NCBI GenBank assembly: GCA_963383645.1
Contig: OY726559.1
Location: forward strand, 121,820,239-121,884,238
Direction of reading: 5' to 3'
Length of the DNA: 64,000 nucleotides
Source of the DNA: Muscardinus avellanarius
Taxonomy: Eukaryota; Chordata; Mammalia; Rodentia; Gliridae
Shown: piece after piece, positions 62,346 through 64,000 of the stretch
Numbering within the stretch: the stretch's first letter is position 1
Layout of the letters: every line of letters starts with the position of its first letter
Notes under the pieces: generated by a model
The model's database searches: none
What the model saw: the letters and a program-made list of their open reading frames with translations, nothing else
Told to the model about the DNA's origin: nothing
Position numbers and translations under genes: made by a program

Positions 62346-64000
62346 TGAAAGTTGTTCAATTTTAGTGTATTCCAATAGTTTCACATAAGTTTAGAATTAG
62401 GATTGCAGATAGCATTAACAGTTTTGTATCATTTAGTATAACTTCTTATATGCCTTAGTATACCCTAGGCATAAAAACTTGGAAAAGTGTTTTACATGTC
62501 ATATATATGTGAAAGTGGTTCAGTTTCAGTGTATGGCAAGAGTTTCACATAAGTTGAGAATTAGGATTGCACATTGCATTACCAGTTCTATATCATTTAG
62601 TTTAACTTCCTATATGCGTTACTTTACCCTAGGCACAAAAGCTCGGAAAAGTGTTTTACATGTCATATATATGTGAAAGTTGTTCAATTTCAGTGTATTG
62701 CAAGAGTTTCATATAAGTTTAGAATTAGGATTTCAAATAGCGTTAGCACTTCTATATCATTTAGTTTAACTACTTATATTCGTTAGTTTACCCTAGGCAG
62801 AAAAGCTCGGAAAACTGTTTTACCTGTCATATATATGTGGAAATTGTTCAAATTTAGTGTATGGCAAGAGTTTCACAGAAGTTGAGAATTAGGATTGCAG
62901 ATAGCATTACCAGTTTTGTATCATTTAGTATAACTTCTTATATGCCTTAGTTTACCCTAGGCATAAAAACTCGGAAAAGTGTTTTACAAGTCATATATAT
63001 ATGTGAAAGTTGTTCAATTTCAGTGTATAGCAAGAGTTTCACAGAAGTTGAGAATTAGGATTGCAGATAGCATTACCAGTTCTATATCATTTAGTTTAAC
63101 TACTTACATGCGTTAGTTTACCCCAGCCATAAAAACTCGGAAAAGTGTTGTACATGTCATATATATGTGGAAGTTTTTCAAATTCAGTGTATGGGGAGAG
63201 GTTCACATAAGTTTAGAATTAGGATTGCAGATAGCAATAGCAATTTTATATCATTTATTTTAACTACTTATATGTGTTAGTTTACCCTAGGCACAAAAGC
63301 TCGGAAAACTGTTTTGCATGTCATATATATGTGAAAGTTCAATTTCAGTGTATTGGAAGAGTTTCACATAAGTTAAGAATAAGGATTTCAGATAACATTA
63401 CCAATTTTGTATCATTTAGTATAACTTCTTATATGCCTTAGTTTATCCTAGGCATAAAAACTCGGAAAAGTATTCTATATGTCATATATATGTCAAAGAT
63501 GTTCAATTTCAGTATAATGCAAGAGATTCAAATAAGTTTAGAATTAGGATTTCAGATAGCGTTAGCACTTCTATATCATTTAGTTTAACTTCTTATATGC
63601 GTTCTTTTACCCTAGGCACAAATGCGCGGAAAAGTGTTTTACATGTCATATATATGTGAATGTTGTTCATTTTCCGTGTATGGCAAGAATTTCACAGAAG
63701 TTTACAATTAGGATTGCAGATAGCATTACCAGTTTTGTATCATTTAGTATAAATTCTTATATGCCTTAGTTTACCATATGCATAAAACCTCGGAAAAGTG
63801 TTCTACATGTCATTTATATGTGAAAGTTGTTCAATTTCAGTGTATGGGAAGAGTTTCACATAAATTTAGAATTAGGATGCAGATAGCACTAGCACTTTTA
63901 TATCATTTAGTTTAACTACTTATATGCGTTAGTTTACCCTAGGCACAAAAGCTCGGAAAAGTGTTTTACATGTCATATATATGTGAAAGTTGTTCAATTT
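62346..64000. repeat. HOR block 29: b-g joined to l-p, cut by the window edge
   Basis: Monomers b to g (62346-63331) are followed directly by l (63332-63492), m, n, o (63821-63983) and 17 bases of p. Monomers h, i, j and k (557 bp) are missing. The join lies at the g/l monomer boundary and is the only one of its kind in the window. Confidence 0.92.

Larger units (their letters stand above)
53205..63339. repeat. ~10.1-kb dispersed duplicate, right copy
   Basis: It is the partner of 16645-26779. The match ends where this copy passes from g into l (C at 63340) while the other enters h. The differences I noticed are at 55074 and 60785. Confidence 0.87.
1..64000. repeat. Satellite DNA array, ~164-bp monomer with higher-order repeat structure
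   Basis: The entire window is head-to-tail satellite in one orientation, with no unique sequence, inversion or inserted element seen. Landmarks in most monomers, in order, are tgaaagttgttcaa, gtttcacataag, agaattagg, tatatcattta, accctaggc, cggaaaagtg and catatatatg. Phasing at catatatatg gives units mostly 161-166 bp long, sorted into 19 types (a-s), about 400 in total. By size and organisation it is probably centromeric or pericentromeric; knob-like or other heterochromatic satellite is an alternative. Family and species are not recognised. The array runs past both window edges. Confidence 0.97.

Noticed and set aside
1..64000. CRISPR array
   Set aside because: There are no short repeats separated by unique spacers. 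The whole period is repeated, and units are about 164 bp.
1..64000. Primate alpha satellite (171 bp) or the Arabidopsis and maize centromere repeats
   Set aside because: The monomer landmarks do not resemble those consensus sequences as I recall them. A database search would be decisive; without one the family stays unnamed.
1..64000. The block-length variety as pure assembly error
   Set aside because: Block changes are in-register, have consistent junctions and carry linked private variants, which argues for real structure. Copy-number error at the 13,791-bp and 36,560-bp duplicates cannot be excluded from sequence alone.

Overview
The whole 64-kb window is one uninterrupted, head-to-tail tandem array of an AT-rich satellite. 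The monomer is about 164 bp; I counted 57 G/C in the 164 bases of the first one. I find no credible gene, RNA gene, transposon, CRISPR array or unique spacer on either strand. A nucleosome-sized, AT-rich monomer, multi-kilobase higher-order repeats (HORs) and absence of inserted elements are what one expects from the homogenised core of a eukaryotic centromeric or heterochromatic satellite. A plant is my best guess from monomer size and style, but I do not recognise the family. It does not resemble primate alpha satellite or the Arabidopsis and maize centromere repeats as I remember them.

Monomers were phased at the near-invariant CATATATATG that ends almost every unit. Cut this way the window holds about 400 monomers (399 whole plus one cut by the right edge) of 19 diverged types, named here a to s. 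The full HOR is a 19-mer in the order a-b-c-d-e-f-g-h-i-j-k-l-m-n-o-p-q-r-s, 3,014 bp long (reference copy 165-3178). It includes one exactly half-length monomer (j, 82 bp) and one shortened monomer (k, 150 bp). A second HOR is the 8-mer b-to-i, 1,311 bp. Other blocks are deletion derivatives: 2,686 bp (r and s lost), 2,130 bp (8-mer plus an 819-bp five-monomer unit), 1,966 bp, 986 bp and 981 bp. Every length change is a whole number of monomers, and the junctions are in-register chimeric monomers, as unequal crossing-over between paralogous monomers would produce.

From left to right, in blocks that each start at monomer b, the layout is: end of a 2,686 block (1-327); 3014, 1311, 3014, 986, 981, 2686, 3014, 1311, 2130, 3014, 1311, 2686, 1966, 3014, 3014, 1311, 1311, 3012, 2130, 3014, 3013, 1311, 1311, 3012, 2130, 3014, 1311, 2686; and a final block that jumps from g to l and runs off the right edge. 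Above this sits a third level. A 13,791-bp, six-block super-unit is tandemly duplicated (33780-47570, then 47571 to about 59659). A roughly 10.1-kb segment near 16645 recurs 36,560 bp away. A 5,636-bp cassette (3014+1311+1311) occurs three times. Shared private single-base variants mark these as recent copies.

The 19-mer also carries traces of older steps. Monomers j-k-l-m are a decayed paralogue of f-g-h-i, and one monomer class recurs every third position (b, e, h). Nothing here acts as genes working together; the system in this window is the recombination-driven evolution of a satellite.
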